Shown here: positions 1-7,235 of the stretch, one piece after another
Position numbering within the stretch: the first letter of the stretch is position 1
Layout: each line of letters starts with the position of its first letter
DNA from: Pseudomonadota bacterium
GTDB taxonomy: Bacteria > Pseudomonadota > Gammaproteobacteria > Burkholderiales > SHXO01
Length of the DNA: 42,383 nucleotides
NCBI GenBank assembly: GCA_023430065.1
Contig: JAEZCG010000138.1
Span: 1 to 42,383, forward strand
Direction: 5' to 3'
Position numbers and translations under genes: made by a program
Notes under the pieces: generated by a model
Told to the model about the DNA's origin: nothing
Database searches by the model: none
What the model saw: the letters and a program-made list of their open reading frames with translations, nothing else

Positions 1-569
1 GGTTCACCGCCCTCGCCCTGCGCGATCTCCGACAGGATCAGCCATCCGCCCGGCTTGAGCACCCGACGAATCTCCCGATACAGCGCGTGCTTGTCGGCGA
101 TGTTCATCGACACGTTCATCGAATAGGCGCCGTCGAAGCTCTCTGCGGCGAAGGGCATCGCCAGCGCATCGCCCACCTCGAACGCCGCCCGCTCCTGCAT
201 GCCGAGCAGTCGGGTGAAGTGGCGCGCAACTTCGCAGAACTCTGCCGTCAGGTCGATGCCCGTCACTCTGCAGCCGAACCGGTCGACGAAGTAGCGGGCC
301 GGGCCGCCTATGCCGCACCCGACGTCGAGGAGGTGGTCGGTGGGCCGCACCTGCACCAGCGCCGTCATCTCGACCGTCGCCTCCAAGCCGCGGCCGTGGA
401 ACTGATCATAGGGTGCGAGCGCAGCGAGCGTGGGACGATGCGGGTCGCAGCCGTCGTCACGCAGCGCGGCCTCGAGGCGCTGAAGCAAGTTCCCGCTCGT
501 ATAGTGGCGGGCGATGTCGGAAGGGGTGGTCACGGGTGGATCGGCGCTGAACGTGCTGGAAGCAGGCAT
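1..569 (-). CDS. Class I SAM-dependent methyltransferase, C-terminus cut by window end
   Basis: The reverse-strand reading frame is open from an ATG at 569 to the window edge, so the C-terminus is missing. It encodes a Rossmann-type methyltransferase: motif I reads LLDVGCGIGGPARYF, followed by an acidic motif II (VTGIDLT), GDALAMPF, and a post-motif LKPGGWLILSE. The GCGIGGPARY form is typical of small-molecule methyltransferases of the tocopherol, glycine/sarcosine and phosphoethanolamine type, so a soluble small-molecule N- or C-methyltransferase is likely, but the substrate cannot be told. The ATG at 569 was chosen because a GGGGA sequence lies just upstream; an in-frame GTG at 533 is the alternative and would drop twelve residues. 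The VOC gene ends 75 bp upstream on the same strand. Confidence 0.85.
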   Translation of the reverse strand, partial: MPASSTFSADPPVTTPSDIARHYTSGNLLQRLEAALRDDGCDPHRPTLAALAPYDQFHGRGLEATVEMTALVQVRPTDHLLDVGCGIGGPARYFVDRFGCRVTGIDLTAEFCEVARHFTRLLGMQERAAFEVGDALAMPFAAESFDGAYSMNVSMNIADKHALYREIRRVLKPGGWLILSEIAQGEGGE

Positions 570-644
570 TGTCCCCGATGCGACGGTGCGGATGCACGAG
601 CTCTGGACAAGGCAGCACTCCGTGCACCCGAGACCGCATGCGTG

Positions 645-1130
645 CTACGTGCGGCGCTTCTCCGACTGCCATCGATCCAGGATCGCGCGCGCGCCATTGC
701 GCGCAGGATCCATCGCGTCGTCATGTCCCGGCTGCTTCGACGTGAGTTCGATCACGTATCCGTTCGGATCCCGGAAGTAGATCGACTGGATGAACCCGTG
801 GTCCGACACACCGCGCGTCTCGCGGCCCTCCGCCTTTCCGCGCGCGAACATCTCATCGAGCACTCGGCGCTCGACCTCGAGCGCGATGTGCAGGTCGAAA
901 TCGTGCTGCGCCTTGAACTCGAAGGGCATGTCCGGCGCCTCGAAGAAGGCGAGGAAAGACCCGTCTCCCAGACGATAGAACGTGTGGAGGGTGTTCGTCT
1001 CGCGCCCGCTCTTAGTCTGCTTGATCTCCAGGGCACCGGCAAGCGGCAGTCCGAGAAAGTCCTCGTAGAAGCGTCGCGTCTCGGCGGAATCGCGGCATCG
1101 GTATGCGTTGTGATGAAGACCCTTGATCAT
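645..1130 (-). CDS. VOC (glyoxalase/dioxygenase fold) family protein
   Basis: 161 residues, about the usual size of a single vicinal-oxygen-chelate protein built from two beta-alpha-beta-beta-beta modules. Candidate metal ligands are His6/His7 in GLHHNAY, His81 in DLHIAL and Glu128 in the signature RDPNGYVIELT. The family includes glyoxalase I, fosfomycin/bleomycin resistance proteins and extradiol dioxygenases; the reaction here cannot be assigned. The reading frame could extend to an ATG at 1202, but the ATG at 1130 has a perfect AGGAGG five bases upstream and starts at the conserved first strand. It lies 28 bp downstream of the DedA-PNPOx gene, so the two are probably co-transcribed. Confidence 0.88.
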   Translation of the reverse strand: MIKGLHHNAYRCRDSAETRRFYEDFLGLPLAGALEIKQTKSGRETNTLHTFYRLGDGSFLAFFEAPDMPFEFKAQHDFDLHIALEVERRVLDEMFARGKAEGRETRGVSDHGFIQSIYFRDPNGYVIELTSKQPGHDDAMDPARNGARAILDRWQSEKRRT

Positions 1131-1158
1131 CGTTCCTCCTTCAAGCTTCTGCTCCCGC

Positions 1159-2370
1159 TCACGCGGTCGATCCGGCACCGGGAAGACCGGTCGCCTCTCC
1201 ATGCGGCAAAGGCACCTCGTGATACTCCAGCGCCCATTCGCGCATGAATCTCACACGAGTGGGTCGCACACGCCAGAGCGTGAACTCGGGATTGTCCGGG
1301 CCGCCCAGGTACTGACGCAGCAAGGAATCACGGCGAAACGCTTCCTCCTGCGTGGCGCGATCGCTCACCCGCTCGCACAGCCCGGTTATGCGCACCTGAT
1401 CGTCATCGCTGTCGAGATAGCACAGTTCGCCCTGGGGAGCGGCACGCAGTTCGCCCGTCTTGTGAAAGCGTTCGAGGCTGGCGAAATACACCGTGAACCC
1501 CTCGTGCCAGGTGGCCGTGACCGGCCGCACCCGAGGCTGAGTGCCGTCCAGCGTGGCGAGCATCGGAAATCTGTGTCGATCCAGTACGGCGAGTGCGACG
1601 GCCGGCAACTGGTCGGGTGTGATCGGGTGCGGTTCGGGGTTAGGCATCGACTCTGTCCTCCTCCTCGACGTCGGGCGCTCCGCCTCGCCGGCCCCCGGAT
1701 GTCGCGCGGCAACCTGGCGGGTGAGGATGACGATGATCGTCGGGATTACGATCGACGCCACGGAAGCAAACAGGAACGACGATCGATCCGCCGACACTGC
1801 GCCGATCCAGGCATACAGCGCCGACACGATCAGGTTGCCGATCGATACGATGGTCATGAAGCGAGCGAACTTCATGGGAGACAGTCCGGCGACCAGGAGT
1901 GTTGCTTCGGCCAGCACGGGCACCGCGCGAAACGCCACCAGCGTCGCGTCCCCATAGCGATGCACCAATGCGTTGAAGTCGCGCAGACCGCGCGCGCCGA
2001 TCAGGCGCCGCGCCAGCGGCGCACCCGCATAGTGTCCGAGCCAGTACCCGATCGCCGACGATACCGACATGCCCAGAAAACACACGGCGGTGCCGGCAGC
2101 CATTCCGAGCAGGTAACCGGTCGTGCTGAGCACGAAGCTGGACGGGATCGGCAGTGCGATGTCGACGGTCAGGAAGCCGATGACCGCGAGCGTGATCAAC
2201 GTGAGCGAAGTGCCGGACTGCAGGCTGTCCTGCACCAGCGCATTCATCCGCCCCTCGAACAGCGCGAAAGGAAGCAGGATGAAGCCGAACAGGAAGACGC
2301 AGAACAGGACCCACCGCCATCGGGTCCTGGTGCCGACTCCGTCCGCCGGCAGCACGGTGGGACTCTCCAC
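1159..2370 (-). CDS. DedA/VTT membrane protein fused to a PNPOx-like flavin-binding domain
   Basis: 403 residues with two unrelated halves in one uninterrupted frame. Residues 20-215 form a DedA/SNARE-associated (VTT) membrane domain with several hydrophobic segments, the re-entrant IALPIPSSFVLSTTGYLLG region and FRAVPVLAE; this family handles phospholipid flipping or ion coupling. Residues 242-403 resemble the pyridoxamine-phosphate-oxidase-like split barrel (FPMLATLDGTQPRVRPVTA), found in general-stress and F420/flavin-binding proteins. The first start is GTG at 2370 with GAGGTGA upstream. A second ATG in frame at 1647 has a very strong GAGGAGGAGGA eight bases before it, so the soluble half may also be made alone. 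Fusion of these halves is unusual. A sequencing frameshift that joined two genes is a weaker alternative. Confidence 0.82.
   Translation of the reverse strand: MESPTVLPADGVGTRTRWRWVLFCVFLFGFILLPFALFEGRMNALVQDSLQSGTSLTLITLAVIGFLTVDIALPIPSSFVLSTTGYLLGMAAGTAVCFLGMSVSSAIGYWLGHYAGAPLARRLIGARGLRDFNALVHRYGDATLVAFRAVPVLAEATLLVAGLSPMKFARFMTIVSIGNLIVSALYAWIGAVSADRSSFLFASVASIVIPTIIVILTRQVAARHPGAGEAERPTSRRRTESMPNPEPHPITPDQLPAVALAVLDRHRFPMLATLDGTQPRVRPVTATWHEGFTVYFASLERFHKTGELRAAPQGELCYLDSDDDQVRITGLCERVSDRATQEEAFRRDSLLRQYLGGPDNPEFTLWRVRPTRVRFMREWALEYHEVPLPHGEATGLPGAGSTA
1645..1666 (-). promoter_or_regulatory. Strong internal ribosome binding site and in-frame start
   Basis: On the minus strand, GAGGAGGAGGA (1666 to 1656) stands eight bases before ATG at 1647-1645, inside the DedA-PNPOx reading frame and exactly at the domain junction. 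It matches the anti-Shine-Dalgarno better than the site at the upstream GTG start. It probably allows separate production of the PNPOx-like half, or is a relic of two formerly separate genes. Confidence 0.55.
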
Positions 2371-2448
2371 GACTCACCTCATCGCGTCGAACCAGCCCGA
2401 TTGTCCAACTTCGCGAACACCCGCGCAAACGATCCGCTTGCCGCCGGC

Positions 2449-3120
2449 CTACTCGACGAAGGGCTCCAGCCGTACTGCCCGCATTCCATAGCTGACATCG
2501 ATGTCTGCGGCACCGTCTACCAGGAAGACCGACTGGCGACGATCCGCTGCCATCATGTGGCCGGTCACCACGACGGGCTTGAACAGACCGTCGTACGGCG
2601 CCGGTCGCTCCAGTTTGACGTGCACGATCTGATTAGGTGGTGGCGGCGGTGTGTGGATGCACGCACCGACCCACGGTACGAGCAGGAACTCGCTGACCTG
2701 CTTGCCGGAGTGATCGAGCGGAAGAAGGTACCCGGGCATGCGCACGAGTGCCCCGTTCAGGCTCGGATTTGTTGCCTGAGCGAGTTCGCGTTGCCGCGCG
2801 AGGATGCGCTCGCGCTCATCGAGCAGCGCCTGCGCATCGATGCCTGCCTTGCGCAGATGCTCCGTCAGAAAGGCCTCGTCGGCCGGGTCGTTCGCGGCCA
2901 CGGCCGCGGCTCCGCGTGCGCGACGCTCGCGAATCTCGGCGAGGTCGGCAAGCATCCGGCGCTGCTCGACGGTGAGCTTGGCGAACGGATTGGCGATGCG
3001 GGGGGCTTCAGGCAGCAGGTCCTTCCAGGTGACCTGGCGCGGCGTCTCGGCAAGAGCGTGCAGAGGAAAGAGCAAAGCGACCAGGGTCAGGAAGACGATG
3101 CGTGAGAGGATAGCGGTCAC
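2449..3120 (-). CDS. DUF3299-family exported protein
   Basis: 223 residues beginning with a clear signal peptide (residues 1-24, hydrophobic core IVFLTLVALLF, cleavage after HALA). The C-terminal half carries the DUF3299 hallmark: a leucine-rich strand, then VPWVGACIHTPPPPPNQIV at 148-166, with Cys154 and His156 as possible ligand or thiol residues. Residues 50-120 are charged and helical, probably a coiled coil. DUF3299 proteins are periplasmic, of unknown biochemical role, and are often found near MacB-type transporters, which are not seen here. The start is GTG at 3120, preceding the signal peptide. It lies 78 bp upstream of the DedA-PNPOx gene on the same strand, behind a hairpin terminator that separates it from the cyclase-family gene. 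Confidence 0.85.
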   Translation of the reverse strand: MTAILSRIVFLTLVALLFPLHALAETPRQVTWKDLLPEAPRIANPFAKLTVEQRRMLADLAEIRERRARGAAAVAANDPADEAFLTEHLRKAGIDAQALLDERERILARQRELAQATNPSLNGALVRMPGYLLPLDHSGKQVSEFLLVPWVGACIHTPPPPPNQIVHVKLERPAPYDGLFKPVVVTGHMMAADRRQSVFLVDGAADIDVSYGMRAVRLEPFVE

Positions 3121-3186
3121 GGCGATAGACTAGTTCAGGACGCATCCGGCGCATGGCAAGCCTGCACCGAATGCGATGAAACATGG

Positions 3187-3213
3187 GAAAGGGCCGCACG
3201 AGGCGGCCCTTTC
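3187..3213 (-). terminator. Perfect 11-bp hairpin, likely intrinsic terminator
   Basis: The arms 3187-3197 and 3203-3213 are perfectly complementary around a five-base loop, with a GC-rich core and an AAA/TTT edge. It sits 28 bp past the stop codon of the exported cyclase-family gene and before the start of the DUF3299 gene. The T-tract is short (three T), so termination may be partial. Confidence 0.6.
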
Positions 3214-3240
3214 GACTTCAGCGAGCAGCGTGCGCCGCGA

Positions 3241-4305
3241 TTACCAGGTGGCGATGGGATTTCCCGGAGAACCGGTTGCACCGACCAGCTTCAGCGGCGC
3301 CCAGCTGAACAGCACCTCGCCTGGGCCGCGCTCGCCCAGATCCTTGAGGTCGAGATTTTCGAACAGGTAGATGCCGCGGCGAACCGTCAGGTTCATGTGG
3401 CAGTAGGCCCACTCCTTGATGTCCTCGAACTTCGTCGGCCACTTACCCTCGCCGGTGAAGTCGTAGGGTTCGATCCCCCAGTTGTCGGCGCCGACCATCG
3501 CCACCTTGCGGGTAGCCAAGTGATCGCAGACTTCCGGCGAGATGCCAGGGCCGCCCGAGTTGAACCTGGCGTTGTCCGCCGTGGCCTGCGCCTGGGACTT
3601 GCTCATGTTGTCCCGCCACAGATCGTTCCACCCGGTGCGGAACAGCACGACATCGCCCTGGCGGGCATCCTCGATGCCGGCCATCTTCAGCGCATCGCGG
3701 TAGTCCTGCATCGAGATCGGATAGCCGATGGGCAGATTGCCACCCTTCAGCTTGACCATGTCGATGACGATCGCGCGCGTGAAGAACGAGCCGACGTTCT
3801 CGACGCCATTCTTCTTCATCCCGTATGGCCCACCCACGTCCTCGAGCCGAACGCCGTTGTAGAAGTAGTTGCCGTCCTTCCAGCCCTGCTTGCCCTTGAT
3901 CTGGATCATGGGATGGGCCAGTGAGTCGAACTGCGTACCGACCTGCCCGATCTGTGAGGTCACCAACTCATCCATGAAGGTCTGCCGGTAGTTGTCGCCC
4001 GACCAAGCGAGATCGTGCGTGGGGTTACCGCCTCCGGGAATGGTCAGCGAGAACAGCCGCCCGGGGAACAACGGCGTGCGGGCATGGTATGGCATGCCCA
4101 GGGTGGCGACCTCGCCCTTCTTGACGAGCTTGGCGGCTTCCACGCGCTTCTGCGGCGTGATCCAGTTGGTCGCGCCGGACTGATCGTTGGCGCCGAATTC
4201 GCTTGGAAACCATTTCTCGTCGACCGGGTTGTTGTCCGCCATCACGCTCACGGGCAGCGCACCACCGACCAGTGCGGTGAATACGAGACAGGATAAGTGC
4301 CGCAT
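3241..4305 (-). CDS. Exported cyclase-family (kynurenine formamidase-like) metal hydrolase
   Basis: 354 residues of the long cyclase-family type (PF04199), related to kynurenine formamidase and isatin hydrolase. Residues 1-23 look like a signal peptide (CLVFTALVGGALPVSVMA), so the product is probably periplasmic. The family opening GATNWITPQKRVEAAKLV and the region GDVVLFRTGW are present. The metal motif, classically HxGTHxDxxxH, reads QVGTQFDSLAH at 121-131: Asp127 and His131 are kept while both earlier histidines are glutamine, so metal binding may differ. The ATG at 4305 has GAGGAG eight bases upstream. A hairpin terminator follows the stop. The substrate is unknown; a cyclic amide, lactone or formamide is the reasonable range. 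Confidence 0.87.
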   Translation of the reverse strand: MRHLSCLVFTALVGGALPVSVMADNNPVDEKWFPSEFGANDQSGATNWITPQKRVEAAKLVKKGEVATLGMPYHARTPLFPGRLFSLTIPGGGNPTHDLAWSGDNYRQTFMDELVTSQIGQVGTQFDSLAHPMIQIKGKQGWKDGNYFYNGVRLEDVGGPYGMKKNGVENVGSFFTRAIVIDMVKLKGGNLPIGYPISMQDYRDALKMAGIEDARQGDVVLFRTGWNDLWRDNMSKSQAQATADNARFNSGGPGISPEVCDHLATRKVAMVGADNWGIEPYDFTGEGKWPTKFEDIKEWAYCHMNLTVRRGIYLFENLDLKDLGERGPGEVLFSWAPLKLVGATGSPGNPIATW

Positions 4306-4577
4306 TGCATCTCCTCGTTCTATGGTTTCCCCTGTGACGGAGCTGCACGGTGTGTATCACGCCCGCTTACGTGGATGCCGAAACGCTTCGCACGTTGAAA
4401 CTTCTACTGCATCGCGCGCGAAGCGCATACGGCCACGTATGCAGGCGTGGTGATTTATCCTATAGGCGTTCGCACCCTGTCAAGGGGTAACAGCACACCG
4501 ACCAGCGATGGAACTTACGTGTCGATAGGCGGTCGAGGGCGCCTCTGGTACCCACTCGCAGACCGGGATGACGCACT

Positions 4578-5492
4578 TTATACCGGATCCCAGGTGAATA
4601 CATCCTGTGACCGATCGAGCGCGTAGAAATGCGCCTTCAGGGCCGGCATCGCATGGCTGGCAATGGATTCGGGCGTCCATCCGTCCGAGCGCTGCACCGA
4701 GCGCACGGGACGGTGTTGGCTGAAAAGGAAGATCTCGTTTGCGCGTACGCCGAAGAGCTGACCGCTGACCTCGCCCGCCGCGTCGCTCGCGAGGTAGACC
4801 GCCAGCGGGGCGATCTTGGCGGTTTCCATGCGTTTGAGTTTCTCGACCCGCGCCTTCTGCTCGTCGGTCTCGGTCGGAATCGACCCGATCATGCGGCTCC
4901 AGGCGAACGGCGCGATGCAGTTCGAACGCACGCCGAAGCGCGCCATGTCCATGGCGATCGACTTCGACAGCCCGACGATACCCAGCTTTGCCGCGGCGTA
5001 GTTGGCCTGGCCGAGATTGCCGATCAGGCCCGAGGTCGACGTCATGTGGATATAGCAGCCGCGGTTCTCGTTGCGAAAGTACGGTGCAGCGGCGCGGGCC
5101 ACGTAGAACGAGCCGTTGAGATGCACGTCGATCACCGCTTTCCACTCGTCGATGCTCATGTTGAAGAAGAAGCGGTCGCGCAGGATGCCGGCGTTGTTGA
5201 CGATGCAATCGATGCGACCGAAGGTATCGAGCGCGCACTGGACGATCCGATTGGCCGCATCCCATTCGGCGACGCTGTCGCCGTTGGCCACCGCGCGTCC
5301 ACCGGCCGCCTCGATCGCCCTGACCACATCCTGTGCCGGGCCCGTATCGCTACCCTCTCCTGCCACCGAGGCACCCACGTCGTTCACCACGACTTGGGCA
5401 CCATGCGCAGCCATCGCCAATGCGAAATCGCGACCGATGCCGCGGCCCGCTCCGGTGACGACGACGACCTTACCTTCCAGCATCCTGCTCAT
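4578..5492 (-). CDS. Short-chain dehydrogenase/reductase (hydroxyacyl-CoA dehydrogenase-like)
   Basis: 304 residues, longer than a classical 250-residue SDR because of a C-terminal tail (residues 255-304). The cofactor site TGAGRGIG is at 13-20, NNAG at 99-102, and the catalytic Tyr165/Lys169 in ANYAAAK with a Ser at 152-154. An Asp after strand two (VVNDVG) suggests NAD(H) preference. The sequence most resembles the SDR domain of the multifunctional beta-oxidation enzyme type 2 (17-beta-HSD4), which oxidises 3-hydroxyacyl-CoA. It is divergent from the thiolase-like/DUF35 pair starting at 5613, which supports a role in one CoA-thioester degradation route. The ATG at 5492 has AGAGGAG upstream. 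About 270 bp downstream to 4306 contain no gene. Confidence 0.9.
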   Translation of the reverse strand: MSRMLEGKVVVVTGAGRGIGRDFALAMAAHGAQVVVNDVGASVAGEGSDTGPAQDVVRAIEAAGGRAVANGDSVAEWDAANRIVQCALDTFGRIDCIVNNAGILRDRFFFNMSIDEWKAVIDVHLNGSFYVARAAAPYFRNENRGCYIHMTSTSGLIGNLGQANYAAAKLGIVGLSKSIAMDMARFGVRSNCIAPFAWSRMIGSIPTETDEQKARVEKLKRMETAKIAPLAVYLASDAAGEVSGQLFGVRANEIFLFSQHRPVRSVQRSDGWTPESIASHAMPALKAHFYALDRSQDVFTWDPV

Positions 5493-5612
5493 CGGAGTGC
5501 TCCTCTTATTTGTCCTACGCGCCAGTCAGCCGACAGGCTGCCACAAATCGCAGCGCAAGCGGTGACCGGGTTGCTATAGTTCGGCTTCGATCAAACGCCA
5601 TCGGACGCAGCC

Positions 5613-6779
5613 ATGACCATCAAGCGCGCAGCCTGCATCGTCGGTGCCTATGAGCACCCGACGCGCAAGGCACCCGACAAGTCCGTCGCGCAGTTGCATG
5701 CCGAATGCGCGCGCGGCGCGCTGATCGATGCGGGCCTGGTCAAGGACGACGTCGACGGCTATTTCTGCGCCGGCGATGCGCCCGGGCTGGGACCCCTGTC
5801 GATGGTCGACTACCTGGGCCTGAAGGTCCGTCACGTGGACTCCACCGACACGGGCGGATCGTCGTACCTCGTGCACGTCGCGCACGCTGCCCAGGCGATC
5901 GCACTCGGCAAGTGCAACGTGGCGCTGGTGACCCTCGCCGGGCGTCCCCGCTCCGAAGGCTCCTCAGGCACCCAACCGCGCAACTACGGTGCGGCTGCGC
6001 CGGATGTCGGGTTCGAGCTGCCGTACGGGCTGACCACCGTGAACGGCTACGGCATGGTGGCGATGCGGCACATGCACGAGTACGGCACGACCGGCGAACA
6101 GCTGGCCTGGATCAAGGTTGCAGCATCGCATCACGCGCAGTACAACGAGCATGCGATGTTGCGCGACGTGGTGAGCGTCGAAGACGTGCTCGCATCGCCG
6201 ATCATCGCCGACCCGCTGCACCGCCTGGACTGCTGCGTGGTCTCGGACGGCGGTGGCGCCGTCATCGTGGCGCGGCCGGAGATCGCCAGATCGCTATCGC
6301 GCCCGGTGATCCACATCCTCGGGGCCGGAGAATCGCCCAAGGGACAGGCCGGGGGTCGGATCGACCTCACCACCTCGGCAGCGGCCTGGTCCGGCCCTGC
6401 GGCGTTCGCGGAGGCCGGCGTGAAACCGGCCGACATCCAGTACGCCTCGATCTACGACAGCTTCACGATCACCGTGCTGATGCAGATCGAGGACTTGGGA
6501 TTCTGCCGCAAGGGCGAGGGCGGCAGATTCGTCGCCGACGGCAACCTGATCTCGGGCACCGGCAAGCTTCCCTTCAATACCGACGGCGGCGGCCTGTGCA
6601 ACAACCATCCCGCCAACCGTGGCGGCATGACCAAGGTCATCGAGGCAGTCCGCCAATTGCGCGGCGAAGCGCACCCGAACGTCCAAGTGCCGAACTGCAC
6701 GCTGGCGCTCGCGCAGGGCATGGGCGGCAATCTGGGTTCGCGCCATGGCAGTGCCACGCTGATCCTGGAGCGCGCATAG
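5613..6779 (+). CDS. Thiolase-superfamily protein lacking the nucleophilic Cys (SCPx/Ltp2-like)
   Basis: 388 residues with the two-lobed thiolase fold (opening ACIVGAYEHPTRK, closing HGSATLILERA). In true thiolases a Cys nucleophile occurs near residue 85 and a second Cys in the C-terminal CxGxG; here these regions read DTGGSSYLVH (79-88) and AQGMGGN, so classical thiolysis is unlikely. The His-containing HPANRGG segment is kept. This pattern matches the lipid-transfer-protein/Ltp2 type of thiolase-like protein, some of which act with a DUF35 partner as retro-aldolases in side-chain degradation. A DUF35 gene follows 37 bp downstream, supporting a complex. The function is inferred by family; an acyltransferase role remains possible. 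Confidence 0.9.
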   Translation: MTIKRAACIVGAYEHPTRKAPDKSVAQLHAECARGALIDAGLVKDDVDGYFCAGDAPGLGPLSMVDYLGLKVRHVDSTDTGGSSYLVHVAHAAQAIALGKCNVALVTLAGRPRSEGSSGTQPRNYGAAAPDVGFELPYGLTTVNGYGMVAMRHMHEYGTTGEQLAWIKVAASHHAQYNEHAMLRDVVSVEDVLASPIIADPLHRLDCCVVSDGGGAVIVARPEIARSLSRPVIHILGAGESPKGQAGGRIDLTTSAAAWSGPAAFAEAGVKPADIQYASIYDSFTITVLMQIEDLGFCRKGEGGRFVADGNLISGTGKLPFNTDGGGLCNNHPANRGGMTKVIEAVRQLRGEAHPNVQVPNCTLALAQGMGGNLGSRHGSATLILERA

Positions 6780-6816
6780 TGCGCGACGACCGACACGACG
6801 CAAGAGGAACCTGAGG

Positions 6817-7221
6817 ATGACCGACCCTGCACAGCGCCAGATTCCCGCGCCACCGATCACGCCAGGCAATGCACGCTTCTACGACGCCGCGCGTGAGGGA
6901 ACGCTGCTGGTGGGACATTGTCAGGCGTGCGGCAGCTACCACTTCTATCCGCGCGCCCTGTGCCCGCACTGCCTGTCCGATCGCACCGACTGGGTACCCG
7001 CCAAAGGCACGGGCGTCATCTATGCGTGCAGCACGCTGCGTCGCGGCGTGCCGGTGCCGTATACGATCGCCTATGTCACGCTGGACGAAGGCGTGTCCAT
7101 GCTGACCAACATCGTCGACTGCGATCCAGACGACATTGCGGTCGGCGGCCGCGTCCGGCTGGTCTTCGAGGCGGCGGAAGACGGCACGCCTGTCCCGATG
7201 TTCGCACCCATGGGCGCCTGA
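6817..7221 (+). CDS. DUF35 zinc-ribbon/OB-fold protein, thiolase partner
   Basis: 134 residues. An N-terminal helix is followed by a rubredoxin-like zinc ribbon with four cysteines (Cys35, Cys38, Cys49, Cys52: CQAC...CPHC), then an OB fold (residues 60-130; VIYACSTLRR, PYTIAYVTLDEG, GGRVRLVFE). DUF35 proteins bind acyl-CoA and form complexes with thiolase-like or aldolase subunits, as in the steroid side-chain ChsH2/Ltp2 pair and archaeal HMG-CoA synthase complexes. The position directly after the Cys-less thiolase-like gene fits that partnership. An aggaacctgagg stretch before the ATG supplies the ribosome site. Confidence 0.92.
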   Translation: MTDPAQRQIPAPPITPGNARFYDAAREGTLLVGHCQACGSYHFYPRALCPHCLSDRTDWVPAKGTGVIYACSTLRRGVPVPYTIAYVTLDEGVSMLTNIVDCDPDDIAVGGRVRLVFEAAEDGTPVPMFAPMGA

Positions 7222-7235
7222 ACCTCGGCGACCGA

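Noticed and set aside
1123..3105. 660-residue plus-strand frame
   Set aside because: Antisense to the VOC, DedA-PNPOx and DUF3299 genes; Arg/His/Gln-rich composition without domains, typical of shadow frames in high-GC DNA.
5575..5580. TATAGT as a -10 box for the thiolase-like gene
   Set aside because: No acceptable -35 hexamer at 16-18 bp; position alone is not enough.
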